NCBI GenBank assembly: GCA_002375205.1 | Contig: DFLL01000032.1 | Coordinates: forward strand, 1-39,877 | Source: Caryophanales bacterium UBA3620 | GTDB taxonomy: Bacteria; Bacillota_I; Bacilli_A; RF39; UBA660 | Direction of reading: 5' to 3' | Length of the DNA stretch: 39,877 nt | Shown here: piece after piece, positions 22,230-31,125 of the stretch | Numbering within the stretch: position 1 is the first letter of the stretch | How the letters are laid out: every line of letters begins with the position of its first letter | Program-made: the position numbers and the translations under genes | The notes under the pieces: generated by a model | Told to the model about the DNA's origin: nothing | The model's input: the letters and a program-made list of their open reading frames with translations, nothing else | The model's database searches: none

Positions 22230-23837
22230 TTAGCGATTATTTTTATATTCTATTAATAAACAATCTTTTTTACTCTTACCACAAATTTCTAAATTTATAG
22301 TTTCATTCATAAAGTTAAACTTCCATTCAAAGTAATCTTTATGAACTATTATTTTATCTACAAATTCTTCCATTATTTTTTCATCTACACCATTATAGTT
22401 AATATCTAATAGTCTTCTTATTTTCTTTTTAGCATTTTCAATTCTAACTTCTAATGGTTCTATAGATTCATATTGTTTTTCTAATTCACTTTTTTCTATT
22501 TTGTATTTTTCTATTCTACTTGATACTTTCTTTTGAAACATATCATATAATGTTAAATCTATAGTTTTATCTAAATAGTTATCAATTAATCTATCAAACT
22601 TTTCACTTTCTTTTTCAATTAATTGATTTAATTTATCAATTCGTTTTTTTATTTTAATCTCCGGATGTTCATCTATATTCACTCCTTTCATTAATCTTTC
22701 AAATAATTCTTTTCTATTATCTGTATCATGTGTAAAATTTCTAAATATTGTTTCAGCCATATATTGTAATTTCCATTCTTGTACTTCTTTAACCTCACAA
22801 CTATCTTTATATCTATTCTTTGGTCTCATTTTCTTGTTATAACAAACATAACAATATGTAGTTTCATTTTTATTTTTGTGATATATCTTTCTATTAAAGT
22901 TAGATCCACATTCACACACTAGTTTTTTACTCCATATATTTTTAGCTACTCCTGTTGCTTGTCTTCTACCTAGTTTTATTGGTTTAGAATGACTATCCAT
23001 TATTTGTTGAACCTTTTTAAAATCTTCTTTAGATATAATTGGTTCATGTCTACCTTCAACTACTACCTTTTCTACTTCACCATAATTTATTTTTGCTTTT
23101 TGTTCTAAATAATCTGGAATATATGATTTTCTATAAACTATAGTACCTGAATAAAATGGATTTCTTAAAACTCTTGAAATATATGAAGCACTCCATGTTG
23201 TTAAACCTGTAGAAGTTGGAACACCTTTTTTAGTTAATTCATCTGCAATTTTTACTGTACCATTTCCATTTAAATATTCAGAATAAATATATCTTACAAT
23301 TTCAGCTTGTTCTTCATTTACAACCAAATCTTTACCAACCTTATCATATCCAAGAATATTACCTGATCCATAGAATACTCCATTTTGAAATGATATCATT
23401 TGTCCTGCTTTTACTCTTTGAGAAGTTTTCTTACTTTCGTTTTGAGCTAGTGTAGCCATAATAGTTAGTTTTAATTCTCCATCTTGATCATTAAAAGTCC
23501 AAATATTATCTTCAACAAAATAAACTTCAACTCCTATGTTTTTTAGTTTTCTAGTTTCTTGTAATGTATCAACAGTATTTCTTGCAAATCTTGATACCTC
23601 ACGAGTAACTATTAAATCAAATCTTCCTGCTTTTGCATCTTCTATCATTCTCATAAAGTTTTTTCTTTTCTTTATAGATGTTCCTGTTATACCTTCATCT
23701 ATATATCTATCATATAGAATCCAATCAGGATTTTTCTTTAGAATATCATCATAGTATTGAACTTGATTATCTAAAGCAGATAATTGAGCTTCATGTTCAG
23801 TTGAAACTCTAGCATATATTGCTACTTTTCTTTTCAT
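22230..23837 (-). CDS. Large serine recombinase (site-specific integrase)
   Basis: A 535-aa protein with the full architecture. The resolvase catalytic domain (VAIYARVSTEHEAQLSALDNQ, nucleophile S12; DLIVTREVSRFARNTVDTL with the R-x2-R motif) is first. Next is the recombinase domain (GYDKVGKDLVVNEEQAEIVRYIYSEY, TSTGLTTWSASYISRVLRNPFYSG). Then comes a zinc ribbon (KLVCECGSNFNRKIY ... YCYVCYNKK) and a C-terminal coiled coil (LNQLIEKESEKFDRLID). Such enzymes integrate and excise phages and mobilisable elements (TnpX/TndX and SpoIVCA relatives). It lies next to site B, as expected for the element's own integrase. Ribosome site GAGGTGA. Confidence 0.95.
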   Translation of the reverse strand: MKRKVAIYARVSTEHEAQLSALDNQVQYYDDILKKNPDWILYDRYIDEGITGTSIKKRKNFMRMIEDAKAGRFDLIVTREVSRFARNTVDTLQETRKLKNIGVEVYFVEDNIWTFNDQDGELKLTIMATLAQNESKKTSQRVKAGQMISFQNGVFYGSGNILGYDKVGKDLVVNEEQAEIVRYIYSEYLNGNGTVKIADELTKKGVPTSTGLTTWSASYISRVLRNPFYSGTIVYRKSYIPDYLEQKAKINYGEVEKVVVEGRHEPIISKEDFKKVQQIMDSHSKPIKLGRRQATGVAKNIWSKKLVCECGSNFNRKIYHKNKNETTYCYVCYNKKMRPKNRYKDSCEVKEVQEWKLQYMAETIFRNFTHDTDNRKELFERLMKGVNIDEHPEIKIKKRIDKLNQLIEKESEKFDRLIDNYLDKTIDLTLYDMFQKKVSSRIEKYKIEKSELEKQYESIEPLEVRIENAKKKIRRLLDINYNGVDEKIMEEFVDKIIVHKDYFEWKFNFMNETINLEICGKSKKDCLLIEYKNNR

Positions 23838-23901
23838 AAAATCACCTCTACAAAGAAATTATCATTTTTATATAGATAAGTTTAGGGTGCGATAAATACA
23901 T

Positions 23902-23932
23902 AAAAAAAGATTAATGATAAATATCATTAATC
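23902..23932 (-). terminator. Terminator of the ABC-F/APH end of the cluster
   Basis: Minus strand: GATTAATGAT-ATTT-ATCATTAATC, 10-bp perfect stem, followed by T7, directly after the APH stop codon. Confidence 0.9.
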
Positions 23933-23934
23933 CT

Positions 23935-24711
23935 CTATAAATACAATTCCATCATCAATAAATAATAATCAATTTTTTCTCTATCAGGAACAATATTTAG
24001 TTCATTATAAAATTGCTGGATATACTCTTCACCATAATTACGTCTGATTGACTTTTCACAAATTGCTAAGTCAAACCACTTATCAGCAATTCCACACTCT
24101 CCCACATCAATAAAACCAACAAATTTATCTTTTAAAGCAAATATATTAGGCAAACTTGTATCACCATGTGAGAAGCACTTTTCATCATTAAACTTATTTT
24201 CTTTTAAAAATCTAATGATATTTTCTAAACTTCCGAATTTTTTTAATGTTTCATCTTTTAAATCTTCCAAATGAATTAAATTGTTTTTTACATTATTTTC
24301 TACTAATGCTAACTTATAATCAATAGAAACATCAAAAGGACAATCACTAATATCAACATCATAAATTTGACTAAAAGCCTGTGCAATTACACTAATTCCG
24401 ATTTTTGGATTATTTAAATAATATTCTGAACATGCCATTTCGCCACCAACAGATTCTGTAATCAAATATTCCGTATCATCTGTATAATCATATAAAGTAA
24501 TTCTAGGTACACTTAACTTATCATTAAGCCATTTAAGTTTTTCATATTCTGATGTAAGGTTGCCTTTAGATGAAATTTTAATAAAGTAAGTTTTATCTAA
24601 CTTTTCAATTTTAAAAACTTGTGAATCAGAACAACCGATACTAATTTCTTCTAATTTAGCATCTTCAATAAATACTTTAACTTTTTCACTTAATTTATAA
24701 TTAGAATCCAT
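23935..24711 (-). CDS. APH(3')-like aminoglycoside/antibiotic phosphotransferase
   Basis: A 258-aa kinase of the APH fold and usual length. ATP-site Lys is K45 (YFIKIS). The catalytic loop is SHGDTSLPNIF (H182, D184, N189), and the metal-binding GFIDVGECGIADKWFDLAI carries D202. This is the APH(3') pattern HGD-LPN followed by GFID-G--G-AD---D-A. It phosphorylates a hydroxyl of an antibiotic. It starts 10 nt after the ABC-F gene, and the pair closes the biosynthetic run. Modification of the cluster's own product is likelier than resistance to classical aminoglycosides, but either is possible. Confidence 0.92.
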   Translation of the reverse strand: MDSNYKLSEKVKVFIEDAKLEEISIGCSDSQVFKIEKLDKTYFIKISSKGNLTSEYEKLKWLNDKLSVPRITLYDYTDDTEYLITESVGGEMACSEYYLNNPKIGISVIAQAFSQIYDVDISDCPFDVSIDYKLALVENNVKNNLIHLEDLKDETLKKFGSLENIIRFLKENKFNDEKCFSHGDTSLPNIFALKDKFVGFIDVGECGIADKWFDLAICEKSIRRNYGEEYIQQFYNELNIVPDREKIDYYLLMMELYL

Positions 24712-24721
24712 TTTATGTCAC

Positions 24722-26383
24722 CTATTTTCTTCTACCGTGTGAAATATTTTCAGGAGGAACTAACTTTTTTGTTTTTTGTTCCTTAAAATAATCATAATTT
24801 CCTAAATATTGTTGGAATTTTTCATCTTCGATGTTAACTACTCTTTCAGCTAATTTATTGATAAAATATCTATCATGTGAAATAAAGAAAAGTGTTCCTT
24901 GGTATTCACTAAGTGCCTCTTCTAACATTTCTTTTGTATCAATATCTATATGGTTTGTAGGCTCATCAAGAATTAAAAGATTAGCTTTCTTTTGAATTAA
25001 TTCAAATAATTTTAAACGCACTTTTTCTCCTCCGGATAATTTACCTACTTTTTTAAATACATTCTCACCATAGAATAAAAACTTAGCTAAAGATGCTCTT
25101 AAATGAGTCTCAGTACCATCATAAAACTTTCTAGCTGTATCTAATATTGTCGCATTCTCATCTTCAAATCTTATTTCTTGAGGAATATATCCTATTGAAA
25201 CATTGCTACCAATTTTAATTTCACCTTGGCAAATATTATTACCATATAAAACAGCTTTAACAAATGTTGACTTGCCTGATCCGTTTTTACCCATTAGGCA
25301 CACTTTCTCACCATATTTTAAATATAAATCAGCACCATCTAATATTACTTTGTCACCAACAATTATTCCTAAATCATCAGCAACCAAAACATCTTTACCA
25401 GATCTACCATTTATTTCGAAACCTAATGGTAATTGTTTTTTAGATTCTGGTCTATCTAATAATTCCATTTTTTCAAGTTTTCTTTCAATGCAAGCAGCTC
25501 TTCTAAAGAATCTAGGATTATCGCCTCTTTCTCCCCATTCTTTTAATTTTTTTACAGCCGCTTTCATTGCTTCAATTTGCTTTTGTTGATTTTTATATTC
25601 GTCAAATTCAGCTAATGCTCTTCTTTCACTTTCTTCTAAATAATATGAATAATTACCATGATATACTTCATCCTTACCTTTATCAATTAAAACTGTTTTT
25701 GTGGCTACTTTATCTAAAAAGTATCTATCGTGTGAACTAATTATAATTGTTCCTTTATAATTAGTTAAAAACTGTTCGAACCACTCTAAAGTATCAATAT
25801 CCAAATGATTTGTAGGTTCGTCCAATAACAAAATTTCAGGATTACTAATTATTAAAGATGCTAAATTAACAATAGTCTTCTCACCACCAGAAAGTGTATT
25901 AAAGCTTCGATCTAACATATCATCAGATATTTTAAATCCATTACATATTTTACTTACTTTTTCATCTACTTCATATCCACCCATATCCATAAAGTGTTCT
26001 TGTAGTTTACTATATGTTTCAATAACAGAATTTAATTCTTCAGGAGAAACAGTAGATAATTTTTCTTCATATTCTCTTAATTGTCTTTCTAACTTAAATA
26101 TTTCTTCAAATGATTTTGTTAAAATATCTTTTACAGTAACATTATCAGAAACTTTAGGAGGAATTTGGGATAATAAACCTATAGTAGCATTTCTTCTAAT
26201 AGAAACCATTCCTTGATCTAAATTTTCTTCGCCGGAAATGATTTTAAATAATGTGGTTTTACCACAACCATTTGGTCCTATCAAAGCAATTCTTTCCCCA
26301 GTTGTTGCCTCTAAATTAAAGCCATCAAAAACTTTTTTAAAACCAAAAGTCTTTTGAGCATTATTAACACTTATTTCTATCAT
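24722..26383 (-). CDS. ABC-F family ATPase, probable ribosome protection protein
   Basis: A 553-aa protein with two ABC modules and no transmembrane segments. Walker A sites are GPNGCGKTT (36-44) and GKNGSGKST. The signatures are LSGGEKT and LSGGEKV, and Walker B is LLLDEPTNHLD and LILDEPTNHID. The P-site-tRNA interaction linker lies between the modules and contains KEWGERGDNPRFFRRAACIERKLEKM. Such proteins enter the ribosomal E site and relieve stalling or displace antibiotics from the peptidyl-transferase centre. Ribosome site GAGGTGA. It follows the second DegT gene by 54 nt and precedes the APH. A housekeeping Uup/EttA role is less likely given the linkage. Confidence 0.93.
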   Translation of the reverse strand: MIEISVNNAQKTFGFKKVFDGFNLEATTGERIALIGPNGCGKTTLFKIISGEENLDQGMVSIRRNATIGLLSQIPPKVSDNVTVKDILTKSFEEIFKLERQLREYEEKLSTVSPEELNSVIETYSKLQEHFMDMGGYEVDEKVSKICNGFKISDDMLDRSFNTLSGGEKTIVNLASLIISNPEILLLDEPTNHLDIDTLEWFEQFLTNYKGTIIISSHDRYFLDKVATKTVLIDKGKDEVYHGNYSYYLEESERRALAEFDEYKNQQKQIEAMKAAVKKLKEWGERGDNPRFFRRAACIERKLEKMELLDRPESKKQLPLGFEINGRSGKDVLVADDLGIIVGDKVILDGADLYLKYGEKVCLMGKNGSGKSTFVKAVLYGNNICQGEIKIGSNVSIGYIPQEIRFEDENATILDTARKFYDGTETHLRASLAKFLFYGENVFKKVGKLSGGEKVRLKLFELIQKKANLLILDEPTNHIDIDTKEMLEEALSEYQGTLFFISHDRYFINKLAERVVNIEDEKFQQYLGNYDYFKEQKTKKLVPPENISHGRRK

Positions 26384-26437
26384 CGTAATTCACCTCTTTT
26401 TCATTGCACATAGTATTATAGCATAAAATCCAATTAA

Positions 26438-27403
26438 TTACATTAAATTACCAACAATTCCTTTTAAAATTTTAATTTGTTTATCTATATCAATATTTCT
26501 TGTTCGCAATAATATAATTCCTTTAGCCTGTACATTATAATTATATTTAATACAGTTTTTATTACGTTTTAATTCAGACAGCTCTAGTTCGTGAGGCAAT
26601 TGATATTCTAATTCAGTACCATTTAATTTATTAATTATAGTATTATAAATTTGTTCATCTTCAATCCATATTGGAAATCTATGCCAAACATTATTATCAT
26701 CAGATTCAATATACTTGATTCTTGAACTTTTTGAAAAAAATTCTTTATATCTATTTGAATTAATTCTCTGTTCATCAACTATGTCATCTGCAACAGATTT
26801 TAAATCATCAAAATCAATTTTTTCACATAGTGGATAAGCATATGATAATAAAATATTTTCATTTTGCCTACTATCATTATCACAATAGTCTATCTTTTCA
26901 AGAATCAACTTGTTATCAAAAAATACTCCACCGCCTATACCATAACTTAATGGCTTAGTCTTACCAAATGATGTAACAACAATATCGCTATGTTCTCCTA
27001 TTTTGTAATTATTACTCCCAATATTCCATGCTTGAGCAACATCTTCAATTATCTTAATACCTTTGGTTTTATATTTTCTTAGATTAATTTTATTTAAAAT
27101 ACCATATTGATGAACTAATAAAATACACTTAATATTTTGTTTTTCTAACACTTTATTTATATCTTCATCAGTTAAATATAACCTATTTTTTGAGGTTACA
27201 ATAACTGGAATTAAATCTAATTTTAAAATCGTATTTACAATTGAATAACAAACTTCTGACAAGACTAAAACCTTATCACCCTTTACTAATCCAAGATTAC
27301 TTAGTGCCACTTCAATAGCTAAAGTCCCAGAATATGTAATGACTCCGTATTTCTTATTAAATTTTTTAGCCAATTTTGAACCAAGTAAAAAATTTTCATT
27401 CAT
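26438..27403 (-). CDS. DegT/DnrJ/EryC1-type PLP enzyme, short form
   Basis: A 321-aa fold-type I PLP protein. TYSGTLAIEVAL (23-34) is the SGT(S)A phosphate loop. EDVAQAWN (120-127, D121 pairs with the PLP nitrogen) and SFGKTKPLSYGIGGG follow, where K150 aligns with the Schiff-base Lys of DegT proteins. At 321 residues it is shorter than the usual 370-400, lacking part of the N-terminus. It could aminate a sugar or act as a dehydratase or auxiliary subunit. It starts within the stop codon of the methyltransferase (TAATG). It is the last biosynthetic gene before the resistance pair. Confidence 0.87.
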   Translation of the reverse strand: MNENFLLGSKLAKKFNKKYGVITYSGTLAIEVALSNLGLVKGDKVLVLSEVCYSIVNTILKLDLIPVIVTSKNRLYLTDEDINKVLEKQNIKCILLVHQYGILNKINLRKYKTKGIKIIEDVAQAWNIGSNNYKIGEHSDIVVTSFGKTKPLSYGIGGGVFFDNKLILEKIDYCDNDSRQNENILLSYAYPLCEKIDFDDLKSVADDIVDEQRINSNRYKEFFSKSSRIKYIESDDNNVWHRFPIWIEDEQIYNTIINKLNGTELEYQLPHELELSELKRNKNCIKYNYNVQAKGIILLRTRNIDIDKQIKILKGIVGNLM

Positions 27404-28128
27404 TATATTTGCCTCCTACAGTGATATAAATGCTTATGTTTAAAATCGTCTTTACCATATCCATCATCAATTTTCAATATGTCTAGATTATTGTTTTTTA
27501 TTACATCAAATAATAAATTTTTATCATAATAATAATATTTTTCACATTCAATAACACTATTATTTTTACTACATATTTTATATTCTACATTAAATTCAAT
27601 ATAATCTTTAAATCGCTTTGAACTGTAAAACACTTCAACTTCATCATTAATTTCACTACAATAATCTTTAAATAAAAATTCGTTAGTCTTTTCAATCTTT
27701 GTATTAAAACTTTCGGATACATCAAAAATAGCAACAGCATTTTCATTCATAACATTATATAATTTTTTAAAAAATTGAGTAAGCTTTTTCTTATTGTTAT
27801 CAAATTGTAAAGTACTATATGGAATAATAATTAAGTCATATTTCTTTGACTCGTTATAATCAAGAAAATCAATACATATCGTATTAATATTTTTTGTTTT
27901 ATTCTTTAAGCGTGCTAATCTTTCTTTATCAAAATCAAGTGCGGTAATATTTGTATATTTAGATAATGGAATAGCTACACGTCCTGTTCCTGCACCTATT
28001 ATCAAAGTATCTTTAGAACCATATAATTTTATTTGATTTATATAATAATTAATATCATCATTTTGTCCCTTCAATGTATGTGAATTATAAAAATCATACA
28101 TTAATGCTAATAAACTCTTTTCGTTCAT
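27403..28128 (-). CDS. Class I SAM-dependent methyltransferase
   Basis: A 241-aa protein with a Rossmann-type fold. Motif I is TLIIGAGTGRVAIPL (GAGTG at 45-49), motif II ends with ALDFD (D65 for the ribose), and YDLIIIPYSTLQFDNN covers motif IV. It resembles small-molecule N- or O-methyltransferases. Overlap with the next gene is 1 nt (TAATG) and the gap to the preceding acyltransferase is 2 nt, so it is translationally coupled. In a peptidyl-nucleoside pathway it could methylate an amino-acid nitrogen (as for sarcosine in gougerotin or N-methyl-beta-arginine in blasticidin); this is inference. Confidence 0.9.
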   Translation of the reverse strand: MNEKSLLALMYDFYNSHTLKGQNDDINYYINQIKLYGSKDTLIIGAGTGRVAIPLSKYTNITALDFDKERLARLKNKTKNINTICIDFLDYNESKKYDLIIIPYSTLQFDNNKKKLTQFFKKLYNVMNENAVAIFDVSESFNTKIEKTNEFLFKDYCSEINDEVEVFYSSKRFKDYIEFNVEYKICSKNNSVIECEKYYYYDKNLLFDVIKNNNLDILKIDDGYGKDDFKHKHLYHCRRQI

Positions 28129-28130
28129 AA

Positions 28131-29093
28131 TTACTTTTCTCCATAATCATATACGTTCAAATATAAATTTTCCTTATTATTCCAATGAAGATTATAAAAT
28201 CTACTTTGATAAGCACCAAAGGAAATATTCCAGTCCTCTATTGATTCGAATACAGAACCTTCAAAATCCATGTATCTAACAATATTATTAGTGATTAAAT
28301 ATTCAAACATTTTGTAATAAATATATGCTATTGCTATATCATCCTTTTCATCTTCATAATATGAATATAAAATATACGCTGTATTTGAGTCCCAAGCAAT
28401 ATGAACACCACCTATTATTTTATCATTTTCCTTAGCAACAAAACACATTCCTCTATTATTGTTTATTGTTTCTTTTATATATGTTTTTACAAAATCAGAA
28501 GTAGACTCAAATCCGTATTTTGCTTCCCATTTCATAGCTTTATTTACATCAAAATACTTCATAGTAGAATCAACTACAAACTCTACATTCCTGTTGTTAG
28601 CTTTTCTTATATCTTTCTTTCTATCACTTCCAAAATTATTATAAATTTTTTCAATTCCAATTGATAAATCTAATTTATAAGTATAACGTACTTCAGGTGT
28701 AAAGTTTGCTCTAATAAATGGCATTATATCAATAATATTATTATCAGTAGAAAAATTAACCTCATCATAATTACTTTGCAAATAATCACATAATGCTTTT
28801 TCTATATTTCTTATAAATCTAATTTTATTTCTCTCCTCGTTTGGAAGACTAAAAATGACAGGACCACCATATGGAATATACATTGTACTTTGCGCGATTA
28901 TTTTACTGTTATCACTATTGAAAACCGGCATAAATCCTAACAAGTTCATCTTTTGATCATATATCTTAAGGATTTTTTTACTTTGCTTCAATTTTAAAAA
29001 CCAATCATATGCAAAACATGTACCATTAAAGCTTGTATCAATTTTTTCATTGATATCTGGTATATCATTTACATTACCTAATTCAATATGCAT
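28131..29093 (-). CDS. FemAB/GNAT-fold acyltransferase (peptidoglycan-bridge type), copy 1
   Basis: A 320-aa protein with two tandem GNAT-like halves. TCFAYDWFLKLKQSKKILKIYDQKMNLLGFMPVF opens as in Acetyltransf_6/FemAB proteins. YTYKLDLSIGIEKIYNNFGSDRKKDIRKANNR is the typical central helix hairpin. The second half includes FVAKENDKIIGGVHIAWDSNTAYILYSYYEDE and MDFEGSVFESIEDWNISFGA. These enzymes use aminoacyl-tRNA or acyl-CoA to form amide bonds. It lies in the run of overlapping biosynthetic genes with a 1-nt gap to the next acyltransferase. Addition of an amino acid to an aminosugar-nucleoside is the proposed role. Confidence 0.83.
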   Translation of the reverse strand: MHIELGNVNDIPDINEKIDTSFNGTCFAYDWFLKLKQSKKILKIYDQKMNLLGFMPVFNSDNSKIIAQSTMYIPYGGPVIFSLPNEERNKIRFIRNIEKALCDYLQSNYDEVNFSTDNNIIDIMPFIRANFTPEVRYTYKLDLSIGIEKIYNNFGSDRKKDIRKANNRNVEFVVDSTMKYFDVNKAMKWEAKYGFESTSDFVKTYIKETINNNRGMCFVAKENDKIIGGVHIAWDSNTAYILYSYYEDEKDDIAIAYIYYKMFEYLITNNIVRYMDFEGSVFESIEDWNISFGAYQSRFYNLHWNNKENLYLNVYDYGEK

Positions 29094-29094
29094 A

Positions 29095-29937
29095 TTAGTC
29101 CTCCTTTTTATAAATAATAATATGTTTCCTAGTAATAGAATTATTTTTCAACGAATCATATGTTTTATTTCTTCTACCCCAAAAATCAACATTAATCTGA
29201 TTTTCAAATGAATCAATATATTCTAAATGATTAAATAACACCATAAAACCTGCATATTTTTTTCTTCCAAGGTATGAAGCCCCCCATTTAACTGCATACC
29301 AACAATTATTTTCATCTTTAAACATTAAAGAATATGCTAGTGGATTATCATCATTATCACAAATCACAACCAAATTACTCTTATCCCTTTTTAATAGCAA
29401 AAAAGGTAAGTATTGTAAATCTTCACGATTTAAGCTTTTCATATCAGACTTTTCATCTTTTTTCCAAGAATCAAGATCTATTTTTAAAACATAATCCCAA
29501 AGTTTCAATATGTCATTATTAACAGAATTATAGAATTTATAGTTCTCTTTGTTATTTTTATACATTTTGTAATTTTTCTTAATTTGATTACCACATTCGT
29601 TTAAAAGATAATTTGAAATTTCAGTCTTAAGAGATAGTCTAGGTGCTTCCCAACTATCAATCACTTCATATGTAAACACATTATCAATTGCAAGGTGTCT
29701 TATGGTATCAAGTTCTTGAGAATCATTAATATAGCTAAATTTAATCTTATTACCTTCGCTTATTTTTTTTATCAATCCTTCAATTTCGATTTTACCAATA
29801 TTTGGATTAAAAAAGTTTTGACATATTAAGCATCCATTATCACTATAAAAATATAATTGACCAACTTTAACTATTTTATTTATTGGATACCTAATAAACA
29901 GTGATTCATTCCATATATCTGAATTACTAAAATTCAT
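29095..29937 (-). CDS. FemAB/GNAT-like acyltransferase, copy 2
   Basis: A 280-aa protein more divergent than its neighbour. IKKNYKMYKNNKENYKFYNSVNNDILKLWDYVLKIDLDSWK corresponds to the central helical region. VVICDNDDNPLAYSLMFKDENNCWYAVKWGASYLGRKKYAGFMVLFNHLEYI corresponds to the second GNAT half with an acyl-donor loop. It overlaps the upstream aminotransferase by 11 nt and is followed by copy 1 after 1 nt. Two such enzymes in one pathway would fit a product with two amide-linked units. The family call rests on architecture; a distinct N-acyltransferase is possible. Confidence 0.65.
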   Translation of the reverse strand: MNFSNSDIWNESLFIRYPINKIVKVGQLYFYSDNGCLICQNFFNPNIGKIEIEGLIKKISEGNKIKFSYINDSQELDTIRHLAIDNVFTYEVIDSWEAPRLSLKTEISNYLLNECGNQIKKNYKMYKNNKENYKFYNSVNNDILKLWDYVLKIDLDSWKKDEKSDMKSLNREDLQYLPFLLLKRDKSNLVVICDNDDNPLAYSLMFKDENNCWYAVKWGASYLGRKKYAGFMVLFNHLEYIDSFENQINVDFWGRRNKTYDSLKNNSITRKHIIIYKKED

Positions 29938-31114
29938 TTTTGTATTCCTCTAACTTTTTAACAATATATTTTAAATGTTTTTTCTTTAATGAAGCAGATA
30001 AACTAAACCAAGCGACTCTTCTAAATAATGATTCAGCATTTGGACATTTTGTTTTAGCATATTTAGAAATATTATATGGAAATTTTGAATGATGCCATGA
30101 ATTTTCATATTTAAAAGTATCAAATTCGTTAATAAGATTACTGCAATATATATTAAATCCTATACCATTATCGTTCATGTATTTAATAAATTTATTGCAT
30201 TCATTTTCTGTATCAAATTCTATTGAAACATTTGAAAATACTAATTTACTATTTTTAACATAAGGTCTAAGTTTATAAAACTTTTTATCCATATGATCTA
30301 TAATATAATCATAATTTTTCTTTTGCTTATCTAATATAATATTAATTTTCTTTAATTGCTCATTTGCAATAGCACTTTGTAACTCTGTAATTTTAAAATT
30401 CTCACCAAATATAGTATTATTATTCTCCCAAGTTGGATAATTACATCCAACTCTAAATCCACCATTATCATGATACATTTTTGCTATATCATATATTTTT
30501 TTGCTATTAGTAGCTATAAATCCACCTTCACCAGATGTAATAGTTTTACCAGCTTGAAGACTAAAGGCCCCACAATCTCCAATAGTACCAGCTTTTTTAC
30601 CATTTAATTCAGCACCAAATGCTTGTGCAGTATCTTCTATAACAATTAAATTATGTTTTTTAGCTATTTTCATAATTTTACTCATATCACATGGTTGACC
30701 TTGCATATGAATAGCTAAAATTGCTTTAGTTTTTGAGCTAATATTTCTTTCTATTTCATTTGGATTTATATTCATTGTCTCATCTATATCCACAAATTTT
30801 GGAACTGCACCACATGCCAAAACACTACTAGCAGATGCTATAAAAGTAAATGGTGACATCAAAACTTCATCACCTGGTCCTATACCATTTGCAATACAAC
30901 ATAATTTAATTGCACTACCACCATTAGAACAAGCTAAAACATATTTCACTTCTAAATAATCTTTCATATTTTGCTCAAATTCATCTGTTTTATAGAGTAA
31001 TTTAGGACCATGATATCTAAATAAACTTTTACTTTTTAATACCTTTTTTGCTGCTTTAATTTCTTCCTTACCTATATAATGAGTACCTATAAATGGATCA
31101 TTAGGAATTTTCAT
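29927..31114 (-). CDS. DegT/DnrJ/EryC1/StrS aminotransferase
   Basis: A 395-aa protein of standard length. ACSNGGSAIKL is the phosphate-binding turn, SPFTFIASASSVLACGAVPKFVDID the canonical segment, EDTAQAFGA (D161) the ring-nitrogen contact, and SLQAGKTITSGEGGF carries Schiff-base K190. Family members convert ketosugars to aminosugars with glutamate or glutamine as donor. In blasticidin-type pathways a DegT enzyme introduces the 4'-amino group of the hexose. It is 11 nt after the glycosyltransferase and overlaps the following acyltransferase, consistent with amination followed by acylation of the new amine. Confidence 0.94.
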   Translation of the reverse strand: MKIPNDPFIGTHYIGKEEIKAAKKVLKSKSLFRYHGPKLLYKTDEFEQNMKDYLEVKYVLACSNGGSAIKLCCIANGIGPGDEVLMSPFTFIASASSVLACGAVPKFVDIDETMNINPNEIERNISSKTKAILAIHMQGQPCDMSKIMKIAKKHNLIVIEDTAQAFGAELNGKKAGTIGDCGAFSLQAGKTITSGEGGFIATNSKKIYDIAKMYHDNGGFRVGCNYPTWENNNTIFGENFKITELQSAIANEQLKKINIILDKQKKNYDYIIDHMDKKFYKLRPYVKNSKLVFSNVSIEFDTENECNKFIKYMNDNGIGFNIYCSNLINEFDTFKYENSWHHSKFPYNISKYAKTKCPNAESLFRRVAWFSLSASLKKKHLKYIVKKLEEYKNEF

Positions 31115-31125
31115 ATTACCACCTC

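Noticed and set aside
25203..25589. Plus-strand frame opposite the ABC-F gene
   Set aside because: Shadow of a strongly conserved coding sequence; no independent start signal.
24722..26383. ABC exporter for the cluster product
   Set aside because: Two ATPase domains with an ABC-F linker and no membrane domain in the gene or beside it; not a transporter.
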